This document shows positions 9,840 to 20,288 of a DNA stretch of 64,000 nt, one piece after another. The notes under the pieces are model-generated. The model was not told the origin of the DNA and did not search any database. It was given only the letters and a program-made list of their open reading frames with translations. Position 1 is the first letter of the stretch. Each line of letters begins with the position of its first letter. Both the position numbers and the translations under genes were made by a program. Origin of the DNA: Chrysophaeum taylorii (Eukaryota; Sar; Pelagophyceae; Pelagomonadales; Pelagomonadaceae); the NCBI GenBank assembly GCA_029834535.1, contig JAQMWT010000048.1, positions 1-64,000 of the forward strand. Direction: 5' to 3'.

Positions 9840-12800
9840 GGATTGCACGTTCCGGTAACGCGACGGGCACCTCGTTGGCACGTTCAACAACTTCGGTGAC
9901 CGCCTCTTTGGCTCCTTCTTTTCCGTCGGCGCCGCCGCAGACGCCGCCGCCGCCTTGTGCTGCAACTCCGCGTCGTCACCAAACAACTTTTTTCGTCGTT
10001 CGTTTCCGCCGCCTGTTCCGCCGAAACCAAATAAGCCTCTGACAGTCCAAGGCGCTACGAGTCGCCTGCTTCCTCCTCCGCCTTCCGCTTGCGAATCATT
10101 GCGTCCACCTCTTCTGCATCTTTTCGTGAGATGCCCGTTTTCTTGTGGCATTGATTGGCACACTCTTGTGGTGATAATGATATAAAGATGAAGTCGCCAA
10201 CAACTTCAACAAGCCACAGGAGGTGCCACGTAGGCCCGACGACGTGACGTGATGGATGAGCGCATTTGGCGCAAGTAGCGCGCCGCCGCCGCTTCGGGTA
10301 AAGCTTAGAAGCTTTTCTCGGCGCGATCGATCGAAAGTGCGCGTCGCAGCAGCAGTCAAGCGCCCGATGATGACGTCCGTGACGCCGCCGCCGAAAGAGA
10401 GTCTGAATGAAATGGAACGCTCTCAGAGGGAGACGAAGATTCGAAGATTCGCGCGCAGCGACACGCCTGATGCCCGCCGCAAAGACGATTTCCCTGGAGA
10501 GAGTCGGTCGATTTTCTGAGGGTTTCCGGCCGTTCCTCGTCGTGGTGAGTCGGGTCGCGATACCAGTTGAAATCTTGGCCCCAACAACTTACGAGGTCGG
10601 GAGGGAGTGGCCAACGGGGGGGCGAGCACTTTTCCTCGCGGCCGAGGCGGTCCGAGGCACACGTCGGTACCATGACCGGGAACCCAGCTGGCACGACTCG
10701 AGCAACGCGGTTTCGTGCGTCCGTCCGAGCTCCTAGAAGACATGGTCTGTACGGGACCTTTGCCGACAAGCTCGAGTGCTACTAAATTGCATGGCGATCT
10801 TCCTATTATGGAACAGACGCTCACCCGAACCGAATTTCGCTCGTTTTAGGTCGCGAGGGAAATCCCATTCGCGGTCAACGAAGCCGGCATGCCAACCGAC
10901 CCTTTCGAGGGCCGGTCGCTGCCAAAAGCGAGCATCCCCCATCAAAAAACGCGCATGGCACCACGGATGGGACCGAAGCTTGCCCGATCGAGGTAGTCTG
11001 ATCTGCAGTCCCTTTCTCCGCCTTGCCTGCGCACGAAGCTCAACGACCGCGCGTCGACGAGGTCGAGGAAACGTCGTCCGGCCTGTGAAAAAGCATCGTG
11101 CAGCAACAGCTCTTCTGAAACAAATGGCGTCGTCTACAAGTTGCGCGACCCCATCTCGATCCTCCGCCGCCGCGGCATCGTCTTCGAAGGCAAGCTTTTC
11201 GCTGTCATAGATTTTTTTTTTCGAGACGGGTTGCGGGCATTTTTGCTTCCAGAGTCGCCGAGGCCCTCGGAGTTAGTTAGTTAGTTAGTTCTCGGGGGCA
11301 TGTTCGAGCTGGAGCTCCGCCTCGAGCCCGTCGCGTTGTTTGCCGATTGCGGCGAACTTTGATACGAGCGCGATCAACTTCTTCAATACGGATGATTTCG
11401 AGTCGAGTTTGTGAGCCTACAGGTTGACTCGTCCACCACAGCGTCAACCAGAAGTTCTACGACGTCTACGCGCCAAATCCCCCCCCGTCAAAGCAACAAC
11501 GAAGAGTGGCTCGTCGCGAAGATCACGCACCTAAGAACCCCGAGGGCATCGCGTACCAAGCGTTTCTAACTAATTTCCGGGGGGTACGTGCAGAACGGCG
11601 TCGAGGCCATCGCGTACATCACCTTCCTCTTCTTCTTCGCCGGCCAGATTGGAATCGACAGCCCTCAAACTTCCGGGATTAATGCAGGCAAAGATGGCGA
11701 CGACGCTCGTCTCAATTGCGCAGAGTGAGAGCTTGGTGTGTGTGTGCCGCGCGTCTATCAAAGGTGCCACTTGACGCGACTCAAATTGTTCGTTATCTGT
11801 TGTTTTTTTTTGAGGATGTGTCTGTGTGCTAGAATCCGACGATTCTCACGCACGAAAAAATGCTCGACCTCAACCGCGCAAAACTGGAAAAAAACGTGGC
11901 GGCTCTGCTGCTTTTTGGAAGCCGTCGCTTCTGTCTGCCTGCGTGGAAGGCGCCGGTGCCAACGAAGGGGTTGAACCCGAATCGGGGACTTTGTTCGCCA
12001 AAATTTTCGCTGTGAGGTTCGGACGATTCCGACGGCTCGTAAATACGCGCCCCAAAAAAGGCATCGTGCATCCACCGATTGTTCCAGAGTTGGCGCTCCC
12101 AGGGCGACACGGTGCCGACGCTCTTTAGCGACAAGTATACCGGAAGGAGCTCCTCGCTATTTGCACCCCCGGCATTAAAGAACATCGAGTGCAATTTTTG
12201 CTCGCGGTCGTGGGACCGCGACGTCTTCGATTCCTTCGCGAGATTCGTTCGTTCGTTCGTTCGCCAAGTGCTACGCTTGCTCGACAACTATCACCCCGAA
12301 ATTTTCGCTCCCCTTCAAGCCCTAGAGACAACTCTCGTATTATACACGACCGGGACGACGACGCGAGTCGCGCCTCGTCGATGGTCACGGTCGCGCCTTG
12401 GAAGGAGCCGATCCGAGCCGCACCACAAGGACCGTGTCGAGATGGCGAAGTTCCTCTTCGACAAGAAATTCGATGGCAGTGATTTGTATGACACTCGAGT
12501 CTCTAAGGCAGCAGCGCCAAACCACTCAGCAAATTCGCGACGCTTTTCTGCTGAAAACCTCTCGACCTCGGACGACGCCTTTTCCCTTCTTGAAAGTCTT
12601 TCCTCGATCATGTCGCCCGCGTGGAAGCCCGGCTACCTACTCTCCAGATCGATACGAGTTCCTCCCGAAGCAAGCCGTCTTCAACGGGTGGTTTGTTCGC
12701 ATCGCTCAGAAAGAAAAGCGGCGCACAAAAGCGGCCGTCGAGCACGGCCTTACGGCCGACGTCGAGAAAGCTCGTCGGACGGTGCCTCCTGATCCTGCGA

Positions 12801-13780
12801 GGGCATCCGTCCTCCCGGCGTAGGTTGGTTCGCCGCCCGAGCGGGAAGCCGGGGGACGCTGCAGGAATTGTTCACAACGAGATGGTTGTCCGTCAAATCG
12901 CAGTCGAGCGCCTGATGATAATTCTTTCGGCGCCCCCGACGTCTGCACGCCCGGCGACGACTCTGATACCACGGCGCTGGGCAATTTTCTGCTCGTCGTC
13001 AAACCAGGGACGACGTCGTCGTCCCTAATTAAATTAAACAGCGATACGGGTTGCAAACGAATGAAGCGTCGTTTTTGAGCGCTCATGGATGATGATGGCG
13101 CTTCTGGACGGTCAAAGTCGCGACTCCGCACCTGCCAAGGGGGTGTGCCCTCTCAGGAATCTCGCATTCTCCCCCACCCCGCGTTTGAAGACCATCTGCG
13201 ACAAGCAATGGCTATCCACAACCTCAGAATACCACCTGCAGCTTGGGCAGAGCTATCTGCAACAGCGAGCTACTCGCAACAACATTGTGCTAGTCATTCA
13301 TTCATTCATTCATTCATTGCGGTATGATGCAAACATTCTTCTTTTGCAAGAGTCTCGCGCCAGTCATTTTGATGATGACCATCTACTACGACGCGGTCGT
13401 AGGGAGTGCGTCTTCGAGGCTGACGCGTGGAGTGAACTCGATTCGAGTGGCTGCGTACGAGGCTGCGACATACGACCAGAGTGAAGCTTCGTCGTCGGCG
13501 GCAAGCGGCTTAAGGGGATCCTACCTCGCCCTACCGGATTCGGCGGCCTTACTGTCCGCGGTTCGTTGCCGTCGTAGACGACATATGGTGGAGGAGGCCC
13601 GCCTCAAGATGAAGAAACCCTGATAGTAATACTGGCGAGCATGCATGGACATGTCCGACCTGCGCAGCATTAACTCTCGTCGCGCGGGCGACGGGCACGA
13701 AAGAATGTGATGATGCGAGCGCCGTCGCCGAGCATCTCCTTCTCCGACCGGAATCCTCAAAGCTCTGCCGTGGTCGAGAT
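9840..13780. other. GC-rich region with short coding-like fragments, no recognised gene
   Basis: No intact gene is recognised. Fragments that read like protein lie in different plus-strand frames: REIPFAVNEAGMPTDPFEG near 10,858, VVYKLRDPISILRRRG near 11,135, YVQNGVEAIAYITFLFFFAG near 11,587 and YEFLPKQAVFNGWFVRIAQ near 12,655. A (TTAG)n run is at about 11,272-11,289 and a (CATT)n run at about 13,297-13,317. I read this as one or more decayed or intron-split genes; the product is unknown. Confidence 0.3.
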
Positions 13781-14729
13781 CTTGTCAAAGTTTTTTTTCG
13801 AACATTAAGGCAGCAACTCGGGAAAAGATGTACGACACCCTCCCGTAGGCACCAAACGTCCAAGTCGGGGTCATCATTCTCATCGCGCGCGAGGAGCCCG
13901 TCGTCCCGCTGCAGGCGACAGACCTCGTCGTACCACCTCGCCGTGGTCTCGTTCAGGAACCGCCACCAACCCTTATCTCAACATTAGCACTATTCTTCTT
14001 CTTCATCGCGGCGGCAAATTTTCCAATCAGAACACTGGCCTCGCTGGATCTCGACGGATGGCCGCGGCGTCGACTTGCCGTGCTGGACTGTGTCCACGAG
14101 CACATACTCGCCACCGTTGCCGACCGGCACGAGGCGCGCAACCCAGAGCTCTTCGAGGAACCCTTGAAAGAAAAGAGGGTGCCCGACTCCAGCCGCACCG
14201 GAACGCCGCGCGGGAACTTGCATACGCGCGAGACGTCGGTCGATGACGGCGTGGAAGTAGATACGGAATTCGGCGAGTTCGCAGTTCGAGTCAAGTCGGG
14301 CGCCACGCCGTTGAAGTACGTCGTGTCGCGGTCAGCGTATTTCGCCGAAAATAAAAGTCGCGGGCTCGGTGCAACGCAGCACGCAGCCGCAAACGCTCGA
14401 CGACGATTCCGTAGGGCCCCAGCAGCAGCCGCCGCAGTGCCACCGATGCGGCGGCCAAGCTGCTGCTCTAAGATGTCGCAGAGTTCCTGCGCGATCTGCG
14501 GGGAGTCGTCTGCGACACGAGACAGACAGGTCACCTCGACGAGATCGTCATCGCTTATGTCGGCGTACGTACCAAACGAAGCCTTCCTTTTGCGACTGCG
14601 CGTGACACCTCTGAGGCGGTCCAAGACCTGGCAAGGACGGCAGCCCTCTTCGATAGCAAGCTTCGCGATCTCCGCTTGCGTCAGGTTCGAGTGACCTGAA
14701 TCATCTCCGTCGTCCTCGATCGAACACAT
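13780..14729 (-). pseudogene. hypothetical protein gene, probably frameshifted
   Basis: The ATG at 14,729 opens a frame with an acidic start (MCSIEDDGDDSGHSN), a Lys/Arg patch (RSRKRKASF) and an acidic helix-like stretch (ADDSPQIAQELCDILEQQ). It reads well to KYADRDTTYFNGVAPDL near 14,300. Better protein sequence then continues in another frame (EFRIYFHAVIDRRLARM, then LVPVGNGGEYVLVDTVQHGK, to about 13,990), and again at 13,970-13,780 (WRFLNETTARWYDEVCRLQ, DVWCLREGVVHLFPSCC). These pieces are collinear and look like one protein of about 310 residues with two frame changes, either mutations or small introns. I recognise no domain and propose no function. Confidence 0.4.
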
Positions 14730-15954
14730 CGTCGTCTCCAACCTGCGTTTTTTTTACGCGAGGGGTAAGAAAGGTTAGTACGGTTGACGTCATGCCAGAA
14801 AGCAACCACCAAGGTGGACACAAACAAGCAAGCGGACTCTGCAGTTCGCCGCCCGAGCATCATCATCGGACTCTTCTTCTTGTCGGAGCGCATCATCGTC
14901 GTCGCACGTATCCCCTCCCTCCTAAACCACAGAAAAAAAAGGCGCGGCTGTTCACGCAAGACGTCGTCGCAGTATCCGAAGGAAAAACAGCGAAGCGAAT
15001 GGTCGAGGGCGCGGTGTGCAGGTGCCGACGCGCAATCGCCCGCGAGACGCACGATCATCGCAAGAGAACGCCGGGCGTACGGATGCAGGCGTTGGCCTCG
15101 AGCCTGGGACGACAAATCCCTCGACGATGAGGTGCTCTACGGGGTGCCGCTTCTTGCTGGCCAAGTAGGGAGCAGGGCGGCAGTGGCTTCAGTGTCGGTG
15201 GTGGCGTTGAATTGCTCAGGGTGCCTGTGACGTGGCACGAAATTGCAAACGAATGCGCTGGGCTTTATGGTTGGTCGGGGCCACACTTTTTGGGCTCGTC
15301 GCGCGGTGTTGGTCTGATCGGCCCGTCGTCTCAATCTGCGCTGGTTGTCTTCGTAGGCGGCTTTACACAAGCCCCGAACGTTAGCGAGGGATGTTGACGT
15401 GCGAAATGTTGAGCGCGCGCCCACATTCGCGCCATTCGCGTCACCCGACCGAAGTCATCGAATACAGAACAGAACCCAAAACATTGCCGTCCGTCCGTCC
15501 GTCGTCGGGCGTCTCGCGCGAACGTCTTCGACGGTCATCATCTATCCAGCTGCTTACAAAATCGCGTGGCGTCGCCGTGAAACTTCACCGAGTTGCCAAC
15601 CGTGTCGCTGGCTCGTTTCGTGACGCGGACTTGGATCACCGATCGGCGCCGTCGCGATGCAGCCTGACACAGATGGTCGTCGCCATCACCGCAGCAGCTT
15701 CGCCATTCTGGCCGTCAGTGTCGCCACAACTGGCGCTTCCAGTCCTCTAGCCAGACGCCACGATTGGAGCTTCCAGTCGTCGCCCACAAAATCATTATGC
15801 GTCTCCAGAAACCAAGACCGTTGTTGCGAGCCTGCAAGTTGACGTAAAAGAAAAACTGACGTCGTGTCGAGTGACCCTGTACACCACCACCACCCGACGT
15901 CAGAAATATTATATCGTAAGAAATATACCGCAGATAATGTATCATGGATGCTTA
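14730..15954. other. intergenic, nothing recognised
   Basis: Short open frames on both strands, none with recognisable motifs. Confidence 0.4.
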
Positions 15955-15993
15955 CCCTAAACCCTAATATTTAGTCGTAAACCCTAATAAGCC
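15955..15993 (+). promoter_or_regulatory. tandem telo-box motifs before the 136-codon gene
   Basis: CCCTAAACCCTAA at 15,955 and AAACCCTAATAAG ending at 15,990 lie immediately upstream of the ATG at 15,994. AAACCCTAA is a known promoter element of plant housekeeping and ribosomal genes; an eroded telomere repeat is the alternative. Confidence 0.5.
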
Positions 15994-16404
15994 ATGCGTC
16001 GTCGCGGCAAGGACGTCGTCCGCGAGGGGCTGCGTGTGATCGAAAGTTCGTCGATTCGGAAAACGAAGGGGGTGTCGCTCGACAAGGCCGGCGCCGAGTT
16101 TCTCGCGCGCGACGCCGAAGTCCCCGGACCCTATACCCTCGTTTTGGAGGGAGAAGAAAAACTGGAACACTCGCCGCGGCCGCGATCTTTGCCGGAACTG
16201 AAATCGTATCTCGCGAAGACGCCGTACGTTGAGGACGAACGCGTCGCCGAAGCTTGGCGAGCGATGGCTGCGAACCCGCACATCACCGAATTTCAGAAAT
16301 CAGAAATGATGCGCCTACTGTCGGAGAAACTGACGGAGGTCGAGGCGATGGATACAAACGAGTTTTTCGACCTCTTCACCCCCCCCGAACACACCATCAC
16401 GTAA
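15994..16404 (+). CDS. intact 136-residue protein, weakly Rpb4/RPC9-like
   Basis: One uninterrupted frame from ATG to TAA, preceded by two telo-box motifs. The N-terminal half is basic then mixed (MRRRGKDVVREGLRV; VPGPYTLVLEGEEKL). The C-terminal half looks all-helical: SLPELKSYLAKTPYVEDERV, then ITEFQKSEMMRLLSEKLTEV, ending NEFFDLFTPPEHTIT. This pattern (L..YL..TP, a helix, then an 'xTEFxxxxxxxL' helix) resembles the HRDC-like fold of RNA polymerase subunits Rpb4 and RPC9, which form the stalk with Rpb7-type partners. The resemblance is by eye only and key conserved residues are not certain, so it could be an unrelated small helical protein. It is the best candidate for a functional ordinary gene in the left half of the window. 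Confidence 0.6.
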   Translation: MRRRGKDVVREGLRVIESSSIRKTKGVSLDKAGAEFLARDAEVPGPYTLVLEGEEKLEHSPRPRSLPELKSYLAKTPYVEDERVAEAWRAMAANPHITEFQKSEMMRLLSEKLTEVEAMDTNEFFDLFTPPEHTIT

Positions 16405-17233
16405 CGTAGTAGGGGGGACTTTCCCACCTTCACCTTGTAGCCGGACTTACCACGAGCATATTTATTTATTATGTGTGCGAGGTCCGCCTCACGTTTTTTT
16501 TTTCAACGGAATTAATACCGTTTTTTTTTTTTAAGGGAAAAGTCAAGTTTCCAACCCGTCTCTTGGTTTTGACTAAACTTGTACTCTTAGAGAGCAAAAA
16601 ACATACGGTTCGTCGTGACAAAAAAACAAGGCCCGCCGCCGTGATCAAGCTTTCAGCGGTTCTGTTCATGTCGTCGCGCTGTGGTGGAGCGTCCTTCGAC
16701 TTGGAAACGAACACGGTATCTATCGATGCGGGGGTTTCGTCGTCGCTCGGGTCGCGTGGTGCTGGTGTTAAACACCACGCCGACGTCGGTTGACCACGAC
16801 GCCGAGAAAAATGAAAACAACAAGTCGCGTGCGTGCCCAGACGAAGGTGGTGGTAAACGACTATGAGAGAGATCGCCGCGTACGCTGTCGCAGCTCGGAG
16901 CGTGCAAAAAATACGAGGGTAGTCCACTTTTCTCGACGACCTAATAACCAAGATGCCAACTTCAGCACGTGTGTTCTCGAGGCCGACTTGCAGCAGCATC
17001 TGTGATGTTGGAGATGGAAGGCAAGTTTTTAGACGGACGGACGGCGCGTACAACAACAACATGGTTAACAACAGCGCGACGACGACAGCGCTGTCGTTCG
17101 AGTGCTAAATAGGCACACCTGCTCTCGGAACCCCTTCGCGCCGACAAAAAAAGATCCATCTATCGCGCGAAGCACGAGGCCGTGTTGTCGGTCCTCATCG
17201 AGGGCTTTTTATGGAGGGCAAGTCAGGCGGCTC
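16405..17233. other. intergenic, nothing recognised
   Basis: Contains homopolymer T runs near 16,495 and 16,521. A segment around 16,790-16,806 (GACCACGACGCCGAGAA) recurs in reverse near 61,280-61,300, perhaps a dispersed repeat. No gene is supported. Confidence 0.4.
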
Positions 17234-17538
17234 GCTGGCCGGTTAGCACCCGGAAAAAAAGTCCGCGCTGGGAATCATGGGGTTCGCTCGGTTGGGTAGA
17301 GCGCGACGGACAGGTCGATTGTTCGTGGACCAACACGTCCGCGGCCTGCGACGCTTTTGCACGACCTCGCACAAGACCGCGCTTTGGCGGTCCACCATCA
17401 ACAAGTCCGTCCTCGTCCCTCGCCTCTACCCCAGCTGCGTGATTTTCCTCTGTGATTCCGTACCGGCTCCTGCCGGTCCGGCCTGGCTCCCGTGCTCGGG
17501 AGAGGTCTGAAGTTAGTTAGTTAGTTAGTTAGTTAGCG
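17234..17538 (+). mobile_element. SINE-like retroposon with (TTAG)n tail, longest copy
   Basis: Flanked by the 13-base direct repeat AGTCAGGCGGCTC (17,221-17,233 and 17,539-17,551), a target duplication. Near 17,290 it has GCTCGGTTGGGTAGAGC, which looks like a tRNA D-arm/A-box. The 3' part (CCTGGCTCCCGTGCTCGGG, then AGAGGTCTGAAG) is shared with the other copies, and the tail is about seven TTAG repeats. It carries no reading frame. It is tRNA-derived SINE-like; the 3' end of a LINE is the alternative. Confidence 0.7.
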
Positions 17539-17551
17539 AGTCAGGCGGCTC

Positions 17552-17928
17552 TTCTTTCTCGGCATAAGCGTTTGATAGACATCTGCAACAATGTCATCCG
17601 CTATTAAAGGCACGAGATGGCGAACCGGGATCGTTCGCTGCAGCCTGTCATAAACATCGAACTAACTAATAAGGCGCATCCGAATGAATAATCTTGGGCG
17701 ACGAAGAAAACAGCGTGGTATCAGCGTTGTCTTACGCAGGCTTTGTTCGTGGATGTTTTTCTGCTGCGAGTATTCGCATGTTGATGCGTGTGTACGGTCA
17801 AACTTGGAGGCATTCAATTTGGTGTGATCAAATTTCGAACAATCACATCAAACTTGTCATATTCTAGACTCGTACTGATGATGACTGACTGGGTTAGAAT
17901 TACAGGGGTGGTGTCAGCGATCTTCGCC
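17552..17928. other. intergenic, nothing recognised
   Basis: No coding or repeat signal beyond short low-complexity stretches. Confidence 0.4.
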
Positions 17929-18110
17929 TTCGCGAGGCTGTCGACGTCTTGACATCCCTTCGCGAGGCTGTCGACGTCTTGACATCCCTTCGCGAGGCTG
18001 TCGACGTCTTGACATCCCTTCGCGAGGCTGTGTCGACGTCTTGACATCCCTTCGCGAGGCTGTCGACGTCTTGACATCCCTTCGCGAGGCTGTCGACGTC
18101 TTGACATCCC
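17929..18110. repeat. 30-bp minisatellite, six copies
   Basis: Six near-identical copies of ttcgcgaggctgtcgacg + tcttgacatccc; the fourth carries two extra bases (TG). Each contains the palindrome GTCGAC. On the minus strand it would read as ten-residue repeats in every frame, which explains the apparent open frames here. Confidence 0.9.
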
Positions 18111-19262
18111 GTCGCGCCGCAGCTTGTATTATTTGCCGACTTAAATTCTCGTAGTACAGTGCTCGACGGTGAAGCAGCAGCAGCAGCAGCACCGGGGGAG
18201 ATCTTGCGGCAGGGCGGGGTTGTCGAGATGCTCGAGGAGGAGAAGAAGGATAAGGAGGTGTTCACTTAGGGTCGTGCGAGTTGTTTATGCAGGCGTAACG
18301 GCACGTGTTCGCGTTGCCGTTTTCCCACGTCCAAGCTGGACAGCTAACTCCTCCGGATCGGGTACGCTGAGGAACTCCTGACCGTGGTCCTGTACGGTCC
18401 CGCACAAGTGTGGGACTACAATCAGTCTTTGGGTGCTCCCTCCAGGAGGAGCGTTGCCTCTCGCAGTTTCTTCTCGAGGTCGTCGTCGTCGAGTTTCGCG
18501 TTTTAACTCGACGACCCCGAGTCGATTATTATCAAAGACGCGCTCCCTCTCGGAGAGAAGATTTTGGGATGCACAATGTAGTGATCCGTCTCACGCAGAC
18601 CATGTAATAAGCCTGGTGTCCCCCATGATGTCCGCTTGTTGCTGAAGAATGACGTACGACCACGGCAACCACAGCACTTTGGTGAGTCGTGGTTTGGGGT
18701 GGTGGCTTTACGAACGATTGAAGGTACGAGAATGAATGGGCCGAGCTCAAATACGCCAGGCCGTGGGAAAAATCTGCTCTCGAGGCCGCGCGTCGCTGCT
18801 GCTTGCGCGCATCGTCGCCGCGCTGTCTTAGGATGGATCTCCTTCTCCAAGGCGGGCGGGCGGTCATGGGGGGGTGCCCATGCCCATGCCCATGTGTCTC
18901 TGCGTGCAACGCCACGGGAGTAGATTCTGCTGCGTAGCTGCACCACCTAGCTCTCGTTTTTCAAGCATTATTATTCTCGCAAAACCAAAAGCGCTCACGC
19001 GCCCACTTAAAAAAAAAAGCCTCCTCCGTAAGTTTGATTGTAAAAAGCCATAGTTTGGTCCATCATTTATTACCGCGGGACGTTTGAGGAGTAGTGATCA
19101 CAAAAACTTGTCGACGAAACTTATTAATCAAACTTGAAGGGTCGATTGATCAAACTTCAACTTTGGAGGAGGAGGAGGAGTGACCAAACTTAAGTGATCA
19201 AACTTCTGTCGAATTTGACCAAAAAAAAACTCGTGATTTTGTCCTAACTACTAATCGACAGA
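18111..19262. other. GC-rich interval, no recognised gene
   Basis: A short CAG repeat sits at about 18,174-18,191 and a CCATGC repeat near 18,878. A plus-strand stretch (PESIIIKDALPLGEKILG near 18,515, and RMNGPSSNTPGRGKNLLSR near 18,735) reads like protein but in different frames. Unassigned. Confidence 0.35.
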
Positions 19263-19301
19263 TGTTTGTCTGTTTGTTTGTTTGTTTGTTTGTCTGTTTG
19301 T
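19263..19301. repeat. (TGTT)n microsatellite
   Basis: TGTTTGTCTG followed by repeated TTTG and ending TGTCTGTTTGTC. Confidence 0.8.
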
Positions 19302-19368
19302 CCCTCGATTTAGGGTAAGGATAAGGTAGGCGCGAGAGTAAGGATCAGGTAGTCGCGAGAGCCAGACA

Positions 19369-19930
19369 GTGATCCTCCAAGCCGTCTACGGCGACCTCGC
19401 AGACTATTTCCACGACCCGCGGCGGCTCTTTCAGCGCGCCATTCTCACGCCCCGTCGAAACGATGTTGTCGATGCTGACAACGCGCGCATGACCGCGGCC
19501 TTTTTTTACCGGAGACGAGGCGTCGGAGTTCTTTTCGGCCGACTAGGTTCGGTCGGAAGACGACGCCTCGCTCTCAAGAGTCGAGTTTTGAACTCCCTGA
19601 CAACCAACGGCATGCTGACTTTGATCGCGAGCTTAAAGTCTTCGCAACCTCGACCCGTCGCACGGCCACTGCAACGGTACCAGATACATGATCGATCGTG
19701 TCGTTGTCACCGAGGCTCCTCCAACCTGTATCCCGTAAGGCCCGCCGACGCCAAACGATCACCAAGAGCCAGGGCCAGACGCCCCGCGAGGTCGGCGTCC
19801 TCTTTCCGAAGCCCGTCTTCTGCCACGTCCAGCTCTACGTGGCTCTCTGTCGATCGGCAACCCCGAGGATATCCTCTTCTGAGTCGACGACTCCACCCTA
19901 CCCCACACGTGCTGCGCAATACCGATAAGC
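19369..19930 (+). pseudogene. PIF1/Helitron-type helicase C-terminal remnant
   Basis: The segment starts inside a helicase (AVYGDLADYF, then FQRAILTPRRNDVVDADNAR), the 'RAILTPxNxxVDxxN' signature of PIF1-family enzymes. It continues in other frames with TGDEASEFFSAD near 19,508, LRNLDP and CNGTRYMIDRVVV at 19,640-19,710, and the C-terminal motif TITKSQGQTPREVGV then PVFCHVQLYVAL near 19,755-19,850, matching the SQGQT...PVFxHGQLYVALSR helicase motif. PIF1 helicases unwind DNA, and this variant is typical of the Rep/Hel protein of Helitrons. The Walker A/B half is missing and at least two frameshifts are present. No Rep nickase is seen nearby, so a host PIF1 paralogue is also possible. Confidence 0.75.
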
Positions 19931-19949
19931 CCCCTCCCGGCGTCTACAC

Positions 19950-20275
19950 GCGCACTATAGGTGAACTTACTGGGACCACGTGAACTTACTGGGGTTTGAG
20001 ATTGGGACTAGGTGAACTGAGTGACCAGGTGAAACTGGGACCAGGTGAACATACTGGGCCATTTAGAGCAAAGGGTGTTTAGAGTAAACTCACTCAAAGG
20101 TTGGCGGCGCGTGCGGATCAAAGCAGCTTAGATTGGCGGAGGCGAGAGCGACGAGCTCAAAGGAGTTGGTGTGAGCTAGGTGAACTTACTGACCAGGTGA
20201 ACTTATATGAAACTTACTGGGACCAGGTGAACTTACTGGGGTTAGAGATTGGGAGTAGGTGAACTTACTGGCCTG
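19950..20275. repeat. irregular minisatellite of AGGTGAACTTACTGG units
   Basis: About ten variant copies of AGGTGAACTTACTGGGACC and TGGGGTTTGAGATTGGGAC, partly in higher-order order. It follows directly on the helicase remnant. Confidence 0.75.
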
Positions 20276-20288
20276 CACTTGTTTTTCC

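Noticed and set aside
17929-18110. CRISPR-like array
   Set aside because: The repeats are directly adjacent with no unique spacers, in a eukaryotic context.
17814-18265. Repetitive minus-strand proteins with SRRDVKTSTA or GCQDVDSLAK repeats
   Set aside because: They are the three phases of the 30-bp minisatellite, not evidence of a gene.
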